From NCBI GenBank assembly GCA_022376515.1, contig WTXI01000495.1, forward strand, positions 1 to 21,667: DNA of 21,667 nucleotides. Reading direction: 5' to 3'. The notes beneath the pieces are model-generated. The model searched no databases. It worked only from the letters and a program-made list of their open reading frames with translations, and had not been told where the DNA came from. Both the position numbers and the translations under genes were made by a program. This document shows positions 9,095 through 19,435 of this stretch, one piece after another. Within the stretch, counting starts at the first letter, position 1. Every line of letters begins with the position of its first letter. Origin of the DNA: Lactifluus volemus (lineage: Eukaryota; Basidiomycota; Agaricomycetes; Russulales; Russulaceae).

Positions 9095-10634
9095 ATGCTG
9101 GCTCTCTTAAGATCCGCCAGAGCAGTCCATAGTTTCTCACACCATGTCCGGGCGCTCTCTGCGGTAGCACCTAGCTCAGCTTCTCTCGAAATTGCCGGTG
9201 CAGGACGATCTGACGTTGACAACTCCGGGACGCACCATCAGCGCAGAGGGCTTGTCAAGTCCAGCACAGAATCCATGTTCGTGTTTCCGTGGAACGGGAT
9301 ACGCTCCTCTGCTGAAGGCTTGGCTGTAGCCAGGGCACTTCAAGAGAAGTACGGCCGTGCCAAGGAGATCATCTTTCCCCGAGTTCGTTAGGTGCTCGCG
9401 TTCTCTCCAGCTGGTTGCTGACGCTGTCTCACATAACAGGACCCCGACAGTATCACCACCTTTCAACCGTACTTTTGGGTCCTCTTTGAAGACCCAGAGG
9501 TGCGCAAACGTTTTCCGGAAGAGTCCGCACAAATCCGCGTCCGTGTCGCCGACCTGCAGAGACGTGATGGCAACCCCGGTATCGAAGATATGTTACGTGG
9601 ACTGGGTTTGTCGACAACATCCACAGATACGGATTCTCCACGCGAACCCGAGTCGCCTTCCGCAGCAGAAGGAACATCGACAGACACAAGCAACAGTAAC
9701 GACGGCTACAAAATAATAGATGTGCGCGTTGAGTGGTCCCGTACGTACCTCTACATAACTTCACACAGAGATGATATACTTATCCCCCGAAATATATATA
9801 GGCACTGGCCCTAGCGATCCCATCTTACGCAGACGCCCACTAGCATTCCACCGCAACCCAGAGCAGCTCCCCAAATTTGCGGCCGCATGGCTCGCTTTTG
9901 ACGGTTTCTCTCCCGAATCCGCACGGGGTCCACACACTCCGGATCTCCTCCGCGCACGCAAAAAGTGGCGGGATATCGCAGCCAAAGCGGGCTCCTCTGT
10001 ACATCGTGACGACCTCACCACGACCTCGCCGCCAAGCGGAAGCAATGAACCAGAACCACAAGGAGCCGTAGAGGCAGCGACGACGACAGAGTCATCACCT
10101 GAAATTGGCAAACCGGCAGCGCAACCTCTCGGACCTCGCGAATGGATACCCATCCTTTCCTCTTCTCGTGCGCATCACCCGGTTCGATCCACCACCACCA
10201 CCACCTCTCCCCGAACTAGTCCCGACCATACCACTCCTGCGTTCAGTGACGACACTCTCACAGCACCTAACTCTTCCCCTTCCATCATCGCTACCCCCAC
10301 CCCCGATCCCGCCGATGCCTCCACCTCCACCTCGATGCCAATGCCAACCGCTGCAACTAGCAACAGCGCCAGCGCCGTCTTCAATGACGAACCGCAATCA
10401 TCACGAGAGCCCCAACCGAGTCGTAATCCCCGCTCTCGCCGCGAGCGGATACTCCACCTCGCGCGCCAAAACGCGCGCACGCCGCTCCCAGAACGTCTCG
10501 TCGAGACCATCGAAAAGGATCAGTCTGGCGTGCGGAATGGAGGTGACCAAAAACTCGAGGGGGAGGCTGAACAGCAGGGAAAGGAGCGGACGATCCGCGA
10601 GCGACTCTGGCGGCTCGTCGGCGGGAACTATTGA
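9095..10634 (+). CDS. Conserved fungal protein of unknown function, probably mitochondrial
   Basis: Exons are 9095-9382, 9440-9740 and 9802-10634, giving 473 residues in an unbroken frame. The first intron uses GTTCGT ... ACAG and joins FPR to DPDSITTFQPYFW; the second uses GTACGT ... TATAG and joins EWSR to TGPSDPILRRRPLAFH. The N terminus (MLALLRSARAVHSFSHHVRA) has Arg, Ser and hydrophobic residues without acids, as in a mitochondrial presequence. Residues about 65-220 look folded (FPWNGIRSSAEGLAVARAL, EKYGRAKEIIFPRD, PYFWVLFEDPEVRKRFP). The middle of exon 3 is Ser/Thr/Pro-rich low complexity, and the end is charged (SRRERILHLARQNARTPLPE ... RERLWRLVGG). The conserved-looking parts suggest a mitochondrial expression or ribosome-associated factor, but I recognise no named family. 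Confidence 0.75.
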
Positions 10635-11107
10635 TCAAAGTCAAATCATCCCTTAAAATTAGCCCTAGCACCTGCAACTCCCTCTTCTCTTCTATCAATG
10701 ATATACTTTATTTCCATTGCTACATTATCTTTCTTCTTTTCCCCAGATGGGGGGTGACAAAAGAAAACAAAGGACAGCAACGCGGCACTGTGTCAATTAT
10801 TCTATTCTTAGTCAAGGAAACACATCGCTAGGTAGGTCTGTATGAGTAGGGTATTGACATGCGACACCTGAAACGCGGTGTGTACGAGTACAGCGGCAAT
10901 CGCAGCCTGATAAAGAATTAGTCCGATAGAAAGGAGGTGGCATAAGGGAGGCGGGTGTAAGATAAACTGATTGTCTGTGAGGTCCAAGGATTCCAAGCAA
11001 CCCAAAAGAAATATTGATAAGATGAGTTTACATGATGGTGGGCATAGTCGTAAAGTTTGCAGCAAACACAACTGGTAAGCATATACACATCCGGGCGCGT
11101 CATAGCA
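10635..11107. other. Intergenic stretch between convergent genes
   Basis: The plus-strand gene ends at 10634 and the minus-strand channel gene ends at 11108, so this holds two 3' untranslated regions and polyadenylation sites. It is AT-richer than its neighbours. Short open frames on the minus strand (10808-11071) look fortuitous. Confidence 0.5.
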
Positions 11108-14100
11108 TCACCGGCGGTAAGCGCCTTGTCCCGTCACATTCGGGCCCGGTGAATCTCGTCCGGAATTGAGAGAGTATCCTGACGGTTCCCGGCTGGAGTA
11201 TGGCCGGTGCGTTGGCGCTTCGCGGTATCCATCGTTACTACTTGTCCGGCCATGGTACGCAGGGCCCGGCGGCGCCGCGTATGGAGGTTGTGGCGAAGTG
11301 TATGGCAGGGATTGTGCGCTTTGCCCTGCATCAATTGCACCGGGTAAAAGCGTGGTAGGAAGCAACGGCTGCCGGTCTGGGTCGAACCGCGTGAGCTCGA
11401 TCTCGCTAGTGCTGGGTCCATGGGCAATGTATCGTCCGTAACCGGGGAGTGACGGTGCGGGGGAATTCCGTCCACTTGCGGGGAATGCGTCTAATGCCGT
11501 CGCTATTGACCGTTGATCCCAGTCGACCTCGCCGCGGTCGCGTCGGTACAGAGCAGGATCGTACTCGAGGTCACTTTGGTTTATGCCAGCAATCTTGATG
11601 CCGCCTGGAAGGACACGTGCGTCCATCTTTTGCCCGCCGTACTCTCCTAACTTCAGCTGCTCGCTGTCTAATCGTCCACTGTATACTTGTGCGAGGAGTG
11701 GCACCATGTTGGCGTGTAACATGGGGGTGAAGAGTTCGGCATGTAGCGCGGGATGGCCAAAGCGCTTCTCAAGGCGATTGCCTTTGATATCGCCGCGCTG
11801 TGAGTGTACTTGCGCATTACGGAGCTCATGCTCTGTTGGGACGTAGTACCTGAATGGACGAGAGAAGACGCGCTTGATGTAGACCTTGAACAGGATCACG
11901 ATGATGAATGGCGGGATACCAGCAACCCAGGCGAATGACTTCCAACCATACTGTAGGCCCATCGCTGATTGCATACTCGTCAAAAACATCATCTAGACAT
12001 GAGGCAGCTGGACTCACTTAACAGCATAAGAGCCTGCATCAACAACAAGGATACGAGGAGACGGTTGACAATTGGATTCCATAGGCGCTGCCAGAAGTTA
12101 GTTCGAGCGCATATACCCAAGGAGGGGGGCTCACTCCACCGGTCTCAACTTTTGAGACATAACAAAACATCAACTGGTACTTGTAGACCCAAGAACTAGC
12201 CCACATCACGATAGCGGCTCCGACAGCGACCAAAGGCGCTAGAGGTGCAAAGACAAGACCAACCGTGCCCATGAATAACTGTGACATGAGGTTAGAACCA
12301 CAGACCATGGGCATAATATAATGGATAAATCGCGCACGATGTTAGAGCTTCACATGGGGACTGAGTCAGGACCTGGGATTTTTGCATTTGGAAAAATACG
12401 CACTAATAGACTGCATAGTCAAATTCCGGTGGTTGCGTATACTCTCGGTAGTCTCTTGGAGTGCGTCCCAATATGCTGACCATGCAAATCCTACGTGAAC
12501 AACCAGTTGGAAAATTTATCGCCGTTTACGTACCGTGTCTTGAACGAGATCCACACGAGGTTGAGAACTTGCGCTAAGTCAAAGATAACGAGGAAACCAC
12601 GTAGACTAGAATCGGTGTCAGCTCCCTCTATGTTTGTGTCGAGAAGAGAAAACATACGGGAAGAACGTCAACCAGTAGGAAGCCTGATTAATGTATGTCT
12701 GATTTATCGTTGCGGGAAGTTCTACAGCATACGTCATCAGTAGTCTAGCAATGAGCAAGGCGTCAACTGATCGTACTGTCAATGTTGTTCAAGATATCAT
12801 GGAAACTCTTATGCTGTCCAATTTGCTTGATGATTTCCGTTACCGAGTCTGGGGTCAGAATTAGTATGACCATGCATTGGAAGGCTCCGTCACGCACTAA
12901 AGACAACACCGATGAGGGTGAATATGATCAACTGTGCGATCACCAAGAACGCAAAATACCGGGCCACGACTGCGCGGTCCAAACGGGACTCCGTTAAAGC
13001 GCCCTGATACTGCGAGAGGTGGCGCATCAAGATAGGTAAGAAGAAACTAAAGATGGCGGATACGGCCGGTGGAAGTACACCGGAGATTAGGTTGAAGGAA
13101 GCGGGGGAAGAATGAGACCAGTTGTGGAGGAACGGGACGAAGCTGGCGATCTTCACGGGGAACGTGATAAGGGGATAATCCGGCAAAAGACAGGGAGGAT
13201 ACGCACGGAAGACAAGTTGGCAAGAAAGGAAAGCACTAGGAGCGGGACGGTGTTCACGAAGGCAAGAAGAGCGAGCAGGAACCAGCCAGTCGTCTTCTTG
13301 CGGATTAGTTCGGCAGGGGACGTGTTCAAGTTCTCCCAGATCTATGCAGAACATGTGAGCGCCGCAAAGCGGAGCAGATAAAACTTTACTGACAATATCC
13401 TTCGGGTTGGGCGCAAGGCTGATCTCTGAACCCTTTGGGCGCTTACTCTCTAATAACTGAGCGACGATGTGTGCGTATGGGATAGCGGCCATGGAGGCAA
13501 AACCGTAGTTCTCTGCCTTGCGTACGACGATCTGGGCTCTGTAAGCCTCGACAGCTTGCTCAGTCCGCTTAAGCCTTTCACTGTTCACAGTGTGATAAGT
13601 CACCAAGGGCATGAAATAGTTGTAGACCACAGACGTGTAGTAATCGATCGCGTCTACCTTCTGACCGCCCATTTTCAAGAAGCCGCCAAGACGAATGGTG
13701 GGGCGGGTCTTGCCGATTTTGCCACCATTCAAATATCGTACGAGGACTTGCTCGAACTCCCGAACGGTGTTGTTATGAATTTCAATTAGGTGAGGAAGGT
13801 CTCCCACGCGGCGGCCGACATGAACAGCCGTCGTAGGATATGGAACCTGGACAGAATCGAAGATGGCCCGAATGCCTTCATCTGATTGAAACTTCTTCGG
13901 TACACGCATGACAATCAGTGTGCGAGCATAAAAAGATAAAGTGTACTCTGGGGAGCGAAAGAACTGAGAGCGAAGCCGCACCATGGCGGTCCAGTGCATA
14001 TAAACGACGATTATGACGACGGCAGTGATGACATAGACCATTCCGACATGAGCCCAAAGGATATTGCCTGAAACGTTACGGATGGTGAGCATAGAAAGGC

Positions 14101-14616
14101 TATCGCGACTGGAAGATGGGACGTTTTTGAGATTGTATGAAACATTGATGGGAATAAGAATAGCGCAGGTGAGGAAGGCGATCGCGGAGAAGATGATTCG
14201 CATCATGCGGAGAAAGCGGAGGAACGTTGCAGCATCAAGGCCAATCTTGTCGATCAGCTCAGGCTCCTTTGTGTGAAGAAGCGGGGATATCCAACCCAGT
14301 ACGCTCGAGGATATAGGCGGTGGTTTCTTGTCACCGACATGGTATTTGACCTTGGGCTCATAGACAATCTAAAATAATTATAGGTTGATGAATGTATGGA
14401 TGGAGACGTGAAACTGTTCACTTTATTGTTCGGACGAAGGATGTTAAATGCAACAATCGTGACAACCTGATGAGGTGTTCAACGACGCCAATGAAAGGAA
14501 GGCATAGACAGACTTACAGAGACAATGGACATCAAGAGGGCTTGAGAGCCGACGGCGGCGGGCGCCAGCGACCGCGAGTCCGCATTCTGAGAAAAAACGT
14601 CTCCGATGTTGGTCAT
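11108..14616 (-). CDS. CSC1/OSCA/TMEM63-family osmosensitive calcium-permeable channel
   Basis: Members are plasma- or vacuole-membrane channels opened by osmotic or mechanical stress. Thirteen exons: 14616-14518, 14466-14422, 14368-13394, 13341-13207, 13150-12898, 12848-12777, 12721-12658, 12605-12534, 12490-12404, 12347-12338, 12278-12135, 12087-12018, 11964-11108. They give 2883 nt and 960 residues with no frame break. The N-terminal membrane region has ALLMSIVSVVTIVAFNILRP and MMRIIFSAIAFLTCAILIPI. The cytosolic PHM7-type domain starts near residue 190 (RTLIVMRVPKK). Exons 4-13 carry the DUF221 7-TM core, including KTTGWFLLALLAFVNTVPLL, ISGVLPPAVSAIFSFFLPIL, SRLDRAVVARYFAFLV, TPRDYREYTQPPEFDYAVYY and GLVFAPLAPLV. 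The last 200 residues are a soluble Pro/Ser/Gly-rich tail. Several paralogues exist in fungi and I cannot say which one this is. Confidence 0.95.
12338..12347 (-). other. 10-nt microexon of the CSC1-family gene
   Basis: CTCTAACATC lies between a 56-nt intron (12403-12348, GTGCGT ... GTGAAG) and a 59-nt intron (12337-12279, GTGCGC ... CACAG). With it the frame reads DYAVYYSNILFMGTVGL, the expected family sequence. Joining exon 9 straight to exon 11 breaks the frame, and no longer exon fits. Confidence 0.75.
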
Positions 14617-14871
14617 GATACGTCGTCAGAAGAGACCTTTCTTGTTACAGAGCCGTGATAAAAAAGGAAGAGGCAAGACGGGGAAGAGTTGAGATGGAAA
14701 GAGAGAGTGAATAAGGGAAAGTGAGCTGAAGAGTCTGTAGAGACGACGACGGACACGATGCGGAATGAACTGACTTTACCTTCTTTGTTTTCCCTTCTTT
14801 TTTTTTCTTCTCACACCATCAACAACAATAGATTATCTAATCATTCCGGTCATCAATATCCGGTGTAATTT
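14617..14871 (-). promoter_or_regulatory. Promoter region of the CSC1-family gene
   Basis: On the minus strand the 130 nt before the ATG are pyrimidine-rich (repeated CTCTCTCTTTCC and CTTCCCC-like tracts), as is common before fungal start sites. The part next to 14872 also holds the 3' end of the upstream tandem gene. Confidence 0.45.
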
Positions 14872-15855
14872 TTATCGCTTGTTGTCCATCTCCATCAAGG
14901 CTGCCACAGCCCTAGTCACAGCATTGGCCCCTTCTCGTACCGCTTCCTTTTCCTCCACTTTCACACGTGGTATAACCCTCCCCTCAAACTTGTCGGGGTG
15001 AAAACGTAGCATCGTACCTCTAAGTTCTTCTCGACGTGTCCTTCCTCTCCCTCCACCCTCAGGCTCGTCCAAGCAAGTCGGAAACAGAAATTCCGAGATA
15101 ACCTCGACCGTCAACAGCGAAACGTCCGCCTTGCCCTGCATGGGCCACGGCACATCCCCGAACCCCAGATCCACAGATTTGGACTCTAGCAGCTCCACCC
15201 AACGCCGCTCATATGTGTCTCGGGCGTCTGCCTTCCGTCTACGTTCCCGATCCTCGTGTTCGCGCCGCCGGACGTCCTCCTTTCTCTTCAGGATCCGCGC
15301 CGCTTCAGTCCGCGCAGAAGCCTGAGCAGCCTTCTGGCGCTGCTGCTCACGATGTGCAGCAGCATTACGCCTTCTGTATGCATATATAAGATACAGAGAC
15401 ACTCAAATAGTTGAAATCGACTCCGGGAATCACGCACCTCCACATCCCCATTCGCACCCATTCGGCGTATTCGTCATCATCCATGAGTCTGGGATCGTCA
15501 TCGGGTCCAGCCATGGTGTTTTGATCGTATGCCTGCGAGCTAGCGCTTCGCCAACGCCGCGGGACATGTCCGTAATCGTTCAGTTGGGCTTCGATAGTGT
15601 CAAGTCGGTCATCATCGCCAAGCGCGTCCCAGAGCTTCTCATCAAACGCATCATCATCCACGGTGCCGGCTGCACGAGAAGTGGATGGCCCAACGTCAGG
15701 GAAAGCGTTGTCCAAGTTGACATCCTTCACGTCAAGATCGGCCTTCTGGGCGCCGCGCTGCGCAGAGAAGCCTTCTTGGCAGCCTTGCGCGCTTTGCGTA
15801 AATCACGCTCTGCTTCTTCGGCTGGTGTCCTCTTTAGGCGCAGACCTTTGGGCAT
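14872..15855 (-). CDS. NFKBIL1-like protein with HPD motif; one apparent frame break in exon 1
   Basis: Exons are 15855-15438 and 15373-14872, with a 64-nt intron (GTGCGT ... ATACAG) joining GMWR to RRNAAAHREQQ. The start MPKGLRLKRTPAEEAERDLR is followed by a basic helix (KARKAAKKA). An acidic middle (DDDAFDEKLWDALGDDDRLD) leads to NDYGHVPRRWR, then a long Arg/Glu-rich helix, then DVPWPM and LRFHPDKFEGRVIP near the C terminus. This order (basic start, charged helix, (D/E)IPWP, J-domain-like WHPD-type motif) is that of NFKBIL1-like proteins, which act in the nucleus and have been linked to mRNA processing. Between about 15775 and 15740 the frame must shift by one base: read straight, the ATG frame stops at 15729. 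I see no usable intron there. About 306 residues if bridged. Near to the break is a GC-rich inverted sequence (GGGCGCCGCGCTGCGC) prone to error. Confidence 0.7.
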
Positions 15856-15921
15856 CGCACGTCGTGGTCCTGCTGAATGTTTGAAGGTGACACCGGCCCG
15901 GTTTTGGCCGGAGTCTCAAAA

Positions 15922-16299
15922 TCAAAAATCACGTTGTTTCCGTGGCTTCCAGGAATCCTCCACCTGATCGCGGCTTGGGAAGGATGGGAAGCCCATACTT
16001 TGGTTCTTTGATGCGACCGAAGCATGTGTGTGGTCCAGGCAGATGTGGGATTTTGGATGAGGGCCTTCGGTGTATGCCCGCAAGGTTGACGTTTTTCCTC
16101 TCGTCTTTTTATTATCAATATATTCCTCCAGAATGGCCTCAACTTCACGATCGGTTAGGGATATCACTTGTCTTTTTCTCGCACTCCAAGCATACAATCC
16201 CAGGAGCAAGTCTCTGATGGCCTGCGTAGACTCTGACCACCGTACACCGTTCTGCCATGCAATAATTGTTACGAATTTACCCAAACAGCGCCGTGACAC
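15922..16299 (-). other. Unidentified minus-strand open frame, possible gene fragment
   Basis: The frame encodes 125 residues, including ITLTDREVEAILEEY-like sequence (ISLTDREVEAILEEYIDNKK) and GKFVTIIAWQNGVRW, which look protein-like. Upstream on the same strand, ELAFLSGFPGWQDELCLTG near 16400-16460 reads plausibly too, but stops intervene and no intron joins them well. I recognise no family. It may be a small or broken gene. Confidence 0.25.
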
Positions 16300-18002
16300 G
16301 CTGCTGAGTTCTAGTGTCGCCCCCGTTTCTAGGTTTGGTAAATTAAGTTCCGTCTTGCCGCGGTCTTCGAGTCGGTGGTGCTTGATCTACTCGGAAGCGC
16401 CCGTCAGGCACAACTCATCTTGCCACCCTGGAAAGCCACTAAGAAATGCCAGCTCCGTCGGCGGCGGTAACCTTGCTTGTCATTGGGAATGGTGCAGCGC
16501 CAGATGAGAGTGATCGGCATCTACCGAGACAGGCTGCAATCGCAATCGAAGGGTGGTGATGCCGTTGTGATTGGCGTTGATATACTTACGCGTGTGCTTA
16601 CTCTTACATATCTCGTCTATTTTGGTTTTTTTTTTTTTCAATTCTGCGATTCAGGGTTACTTACTACATTACAGAAGATCATTTGTCGCTCTTCAATACT
16701 TCAACGTATACGTATGTCAGCCTGGCAGGAAGCACCGGGCGCTTAACAGTATGGTTATTGCAAGGCCTGGACAACTTATTCAAAAAACTATTTGATGCTG
16801 ATATTATGCAGGGAGATGAGAATTTGAAAGCATTGATTGGGGTGCAGATGTTATTTTTCAGAAAAGGATTGATGGCTTGAATTAGAAACAACAAGGGATG
16901 AATTACGGCCATTGCCAAGTCATCTGACTGAAAGGCAGTGTCGAGAGCATGATAACTTTGAAGTCGGATATTTGGCTTCGGTTCAGGGGCGAAAAGACGC
17001 AAAGTAATGACGTTTTTGAGCTTCGCGGATAATTATCAGTTATGTCATTCCTTTCTCCCCATCACTCTTTGGACAAACCGTCGGATTGTGCCGGAAATAG
17101 TAGAAACCTTCATCGGATCACGCTAGGTCCGGGATTCCGGGTCCTCAGGGTCAACGGACTACAGTACTGCCAGCTACACACACATGATCTACCGGGAGAT
17201 GAGGGATCATCGATCGACGGACGGAATCGACACGGGTCGCGCTCCGGTGGCCTCCAGTATGGAATTTGGTGATCAACTCACACCCCGTTAACGAATGATA
17301 CAGTATCCACTGATTGTGATTTTTGGTAAGGTGGGATTCGAACCGGCGGCCTCCCTTCAGTTACCCAGGCTGGCAGCTGCCGGGGGAGGGTCATGATGAT
17401 GAGGGGGGAGACCGGCATCAAAACTTTGTTTTCTGCGACCAATCAGTTTCATGTACAGGCCCTTTGCCTCGTAAGTTAGGCGACAAGGTGGTACCTGGCT
17501 GGCTGACAAATATTGAACTTGTACTGGATAACTCGGCGCAAGCGCCAACTTGAGGGACAATTGCTCCTGACCTAGGCCTGACCCCCAGTTCCTTCGCGTT
17601 ATGGACTAACCTCATCTTTCAGCATAGACTTATTTCACCCCTTTGTCCTGTTATGGTACGCAATCGACTCGGTAAGCCGTTATCATGTCTATGAGTATCG
17701 ACTGATCATTATTCGACCGGTTGAGCGTCTAACATGGTCCCAAAATCCTTCGTATTTGGGTTTTTTGTGAGGTGACTCCCTTATGTTTTGATCATTTTCT
17801 GGATGCGCCAATTCTCTGGGTGTCCTTGCCCGGACTAGTTGCACTCTAATTACACGCCCAATGGTGTCGGAGCGCTCTTTTTTTTTAATATCTGCGCTGC
17901 CAAGTGATCCGCTCCCCCTCTTGTCACTAGAAATACTGTTTATATCCAGTCTCGCACCTTTGAGAGATTTTTGCAAGCTCTGGAATATTATATTCTCGGA
18001 AC
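16300..18002. other. Long intergenic stretch with little recognisable content
   Basis: It holds a 14-nt T run near 16626-16639, short open frames without domains on both strands, and one tRNA-like motif near 17335. The last 200 bp should contain the promoter of the plus-strand gene at 18003; an AT-rich GAATATTATATTC at about 17983-17995 is a possible TATA region but lies very near the ATG, which would favour the downstream ATG at 18096. Confidence 0.4.
17327..17400 (-). other. tRNA-like relic with Pol III B box
   Basis: On the minus strand GGTTCGAATCC (about 17344-17334) matches the Pol III B box / T loop consensus exactly and is followed by CACCTTACCA. About 35 nt before it, CAGCCTGGGTAACTG resembles a D arm with the GG pair. 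No acceptor stem pairs, the T stem is mismatched and no anticodon arm fits between them, so it is not a working tRNA. A tRNA-derived SINE remnant is possible. Confidence 0.3.
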
Positions 18003-18695
18003 ATGGCCTTCCACTTTAAAAGGGTTCCTTTTTGTCGACCCTCTCGAACCACGACTCACCGGTCTCATCTCTTCTACATGATTTCCTCTAGTACTATGCC
18101 TCCTCTCAGCGCCTCTACCTGCCACATCGGCGTCGCGTTCTATACCCACCGTGACTTCCCTACCCAATGGGCTCTCGTACTCTCGGACAACCCACTGTTC
18201 GAAGGCCACGTCTGGTGCAGCAACGCCGTCGAGACCATGAACGGCTGGTGCGTCTCTTGGACGCCGCGCGCCTGGTCTCCAGCCGCGGGCAGTGCATTCG
18301 ACCCCCCGGTGGCGCTCTTTTCGGGCGTCGTCCACATCTCTCAAATTTCTGCCCCCGTGAATCACGTCCGGGCTTGGATCGCCGGACGCAACTTTGCCTC
18401 CGAATTTGATCGCTTTCAGGTTCACGCCGCCGACGACATACCGTACGGTACCGATAAATATGTCGTCCTCGCCCTCTGGCGTCTCCGCGAAGAACGACTC
18501 ATTCACTTCCGCGAGTTGGATCTCAAGAGCCTCGCCAGCCGGATTGGCAGTCGCCTGCTCATTCTTCAGCAATACCCCCCGGCAAGAACCGTTTACCCTG
18601 TGATCCCCTTTGAGAGCGAGAATGGAGCGTTTTCCTTTGGTCGCTTCACGCCCCTCATGTCGCCTTCGATGTCCGTAAGTTCTTTCACCTTCTGA
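18003..18695 (+). CDS. Fungal protein of unknown function (distantly like DUF6914-type proteins)
   Basis: The plus frame encodes 230 residues from the first ATG; an in-frame ATG at 18096 (MPPLSASTCHIGVAFYTH) is a likelier start, giving 199. The sequence has repeated Trp and small hydrophobic patches typical of a compact globular domain: CHIGVAFYTHRDFPTQWALV, LFEGHVWCSNAVETMNGWCV, SQISAPVNHVRAWIAGRNFA, YGTDKYVVLALWRL. The opening 'X-I-G-V-A-F-Y ... W-A-L-V' and later 'AW.....FA' recall basidiomycete DUF6914-type proteins, but this is a weak likeness from memory. A GTAAGT at 18676, just after MSPSMS, could be a donor; splicing to TCTAG near 18749 or ACAG near 18710 would replace the last six residues with a short tail. 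There is no signal peptide in the shorter form. Codon use favours this strand over the 194-codon frame opposite. Confidence 0.65.
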   Translation: MAFHFKRVPFCRPSRTTTHRSHLFYMISSSTMPPLSASTCHIGVAFYTHRDFPTQWALVLSDNPLFEGHVWCSNAVETMNGWCVSWTPRAWSPAAGSAFDPPVALFSGVVHISQISAPVNHVRAWIAGRNFASEFDRFQVHAADDIPYGTDKYVVLALWRLREERLIHFRELDLKSLASRIGSRLLILQQYPPARTVYPVIPFESENGAFSFGRFTPLMSPSMSVSSFTF

Positions 18696-18758
18696 CAGCG
18701 ATTTTACAGCACTGCGGATTTTTTCTCACCGTTGCACCTCCACCTCTAGCACCATAAA

Positions 18759-19435
18759 TGAATTCCCAGCCGGGCGCGGCCGCGGCGCCACAGAAACGCT
18801 CCAAGATACCCCTTTTCTTTTTTATTCGAATTTTGGCCAGGTGCCACCACCTCTTCTGGTATGTTGTGATTGTCTTGTAGTACATCATGATCGTAAATCA
18901 AGTTCATATTTATGTACGCCACTGACTCGTATTTATGATCGGGCTTTCGACCAATATGTCGCGGTCGTGTTTTCGTGCTCATCGGCCTCAACCAGGAGAC
19001 AGGCACCTGTACACACCCGTCACAAAGTAGAACGCCAACTCCCCCAATGGGGTGCCGCTTGGACTCGGAGCGCTTTCTTAATCTGTCGCCACGAATTAGG
19101 CGCTCGAAACACCGATGAGGTTCATCTTGAACGTAACACGTCTGGTTGATGTGATCACGGACACTCTCGCATTTCACCCCACATCACCTGAGCCATCATG
19201 AGGTTCTAGATCCGGATGCGATCTGATCGACCCTTCCTTCAGCCGGCGAGGACCCCGCCTATTCGCCTAAGGGTTGTCACAGTAGCTGACAGTGAGATCG
19301 GAGAAACTTGGCTGATTGGGAAGATAGTCCTCTGGGCCGAACAGTTAAGATCGGCTAGTGAGAAATACATAGGTGTCTGGGGCAAAGGCGGCCGAAAGAG
19401 GGCCAACGTAGGAACCCTGATTATGTACCAGACCT
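18759..19435. other. Intergenic stretch between convergent genes, no gene recognised
   Basis: Open frames at plus 18841-19149, plus 19216-19488 and minus 18746-19177 have no recognisable domain. The stretch should hold the 3' ends of both flanking genes. Confidence 0.4.

Noticed and set aside
10180..10190. GGTTCGATCC as a Pol III B box on the plus strand
   Set aside because: It lies within a coding exon and has no A box or tRNA-like structure near it.
10095..10656. Long frames opposite and alongside exon 3 of the mitochondrial-type gene (Gly/Ser-rich minus, Pro-rich plus)
   Set aside because: They are shadows of the low-complexity Ser/Thr/Pro coding stretch and have no domain or splice support.
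10808..11071. 87-codon minus-strand frame with hydrophobic stretches
   Set aside because: It sits in the 3' regions of two convergent genes, has overlapping rivals in other frames and no known domain.
17327..17400. Functional tRNA gene on the minus strand
   Set aside because: The acceptor stem does not pair, the T stem has mismatches and there is no anticodon arm between the D-like and T-like parts.
17988..18572. 194-codon minus-strand open frame
   Set aside because: It lies opposite the plus-strand gene at 18003-18695, whose sequence is Trp-rich and protein-like; the minus frame is Arg/Gly-rich and looks like its mirror.
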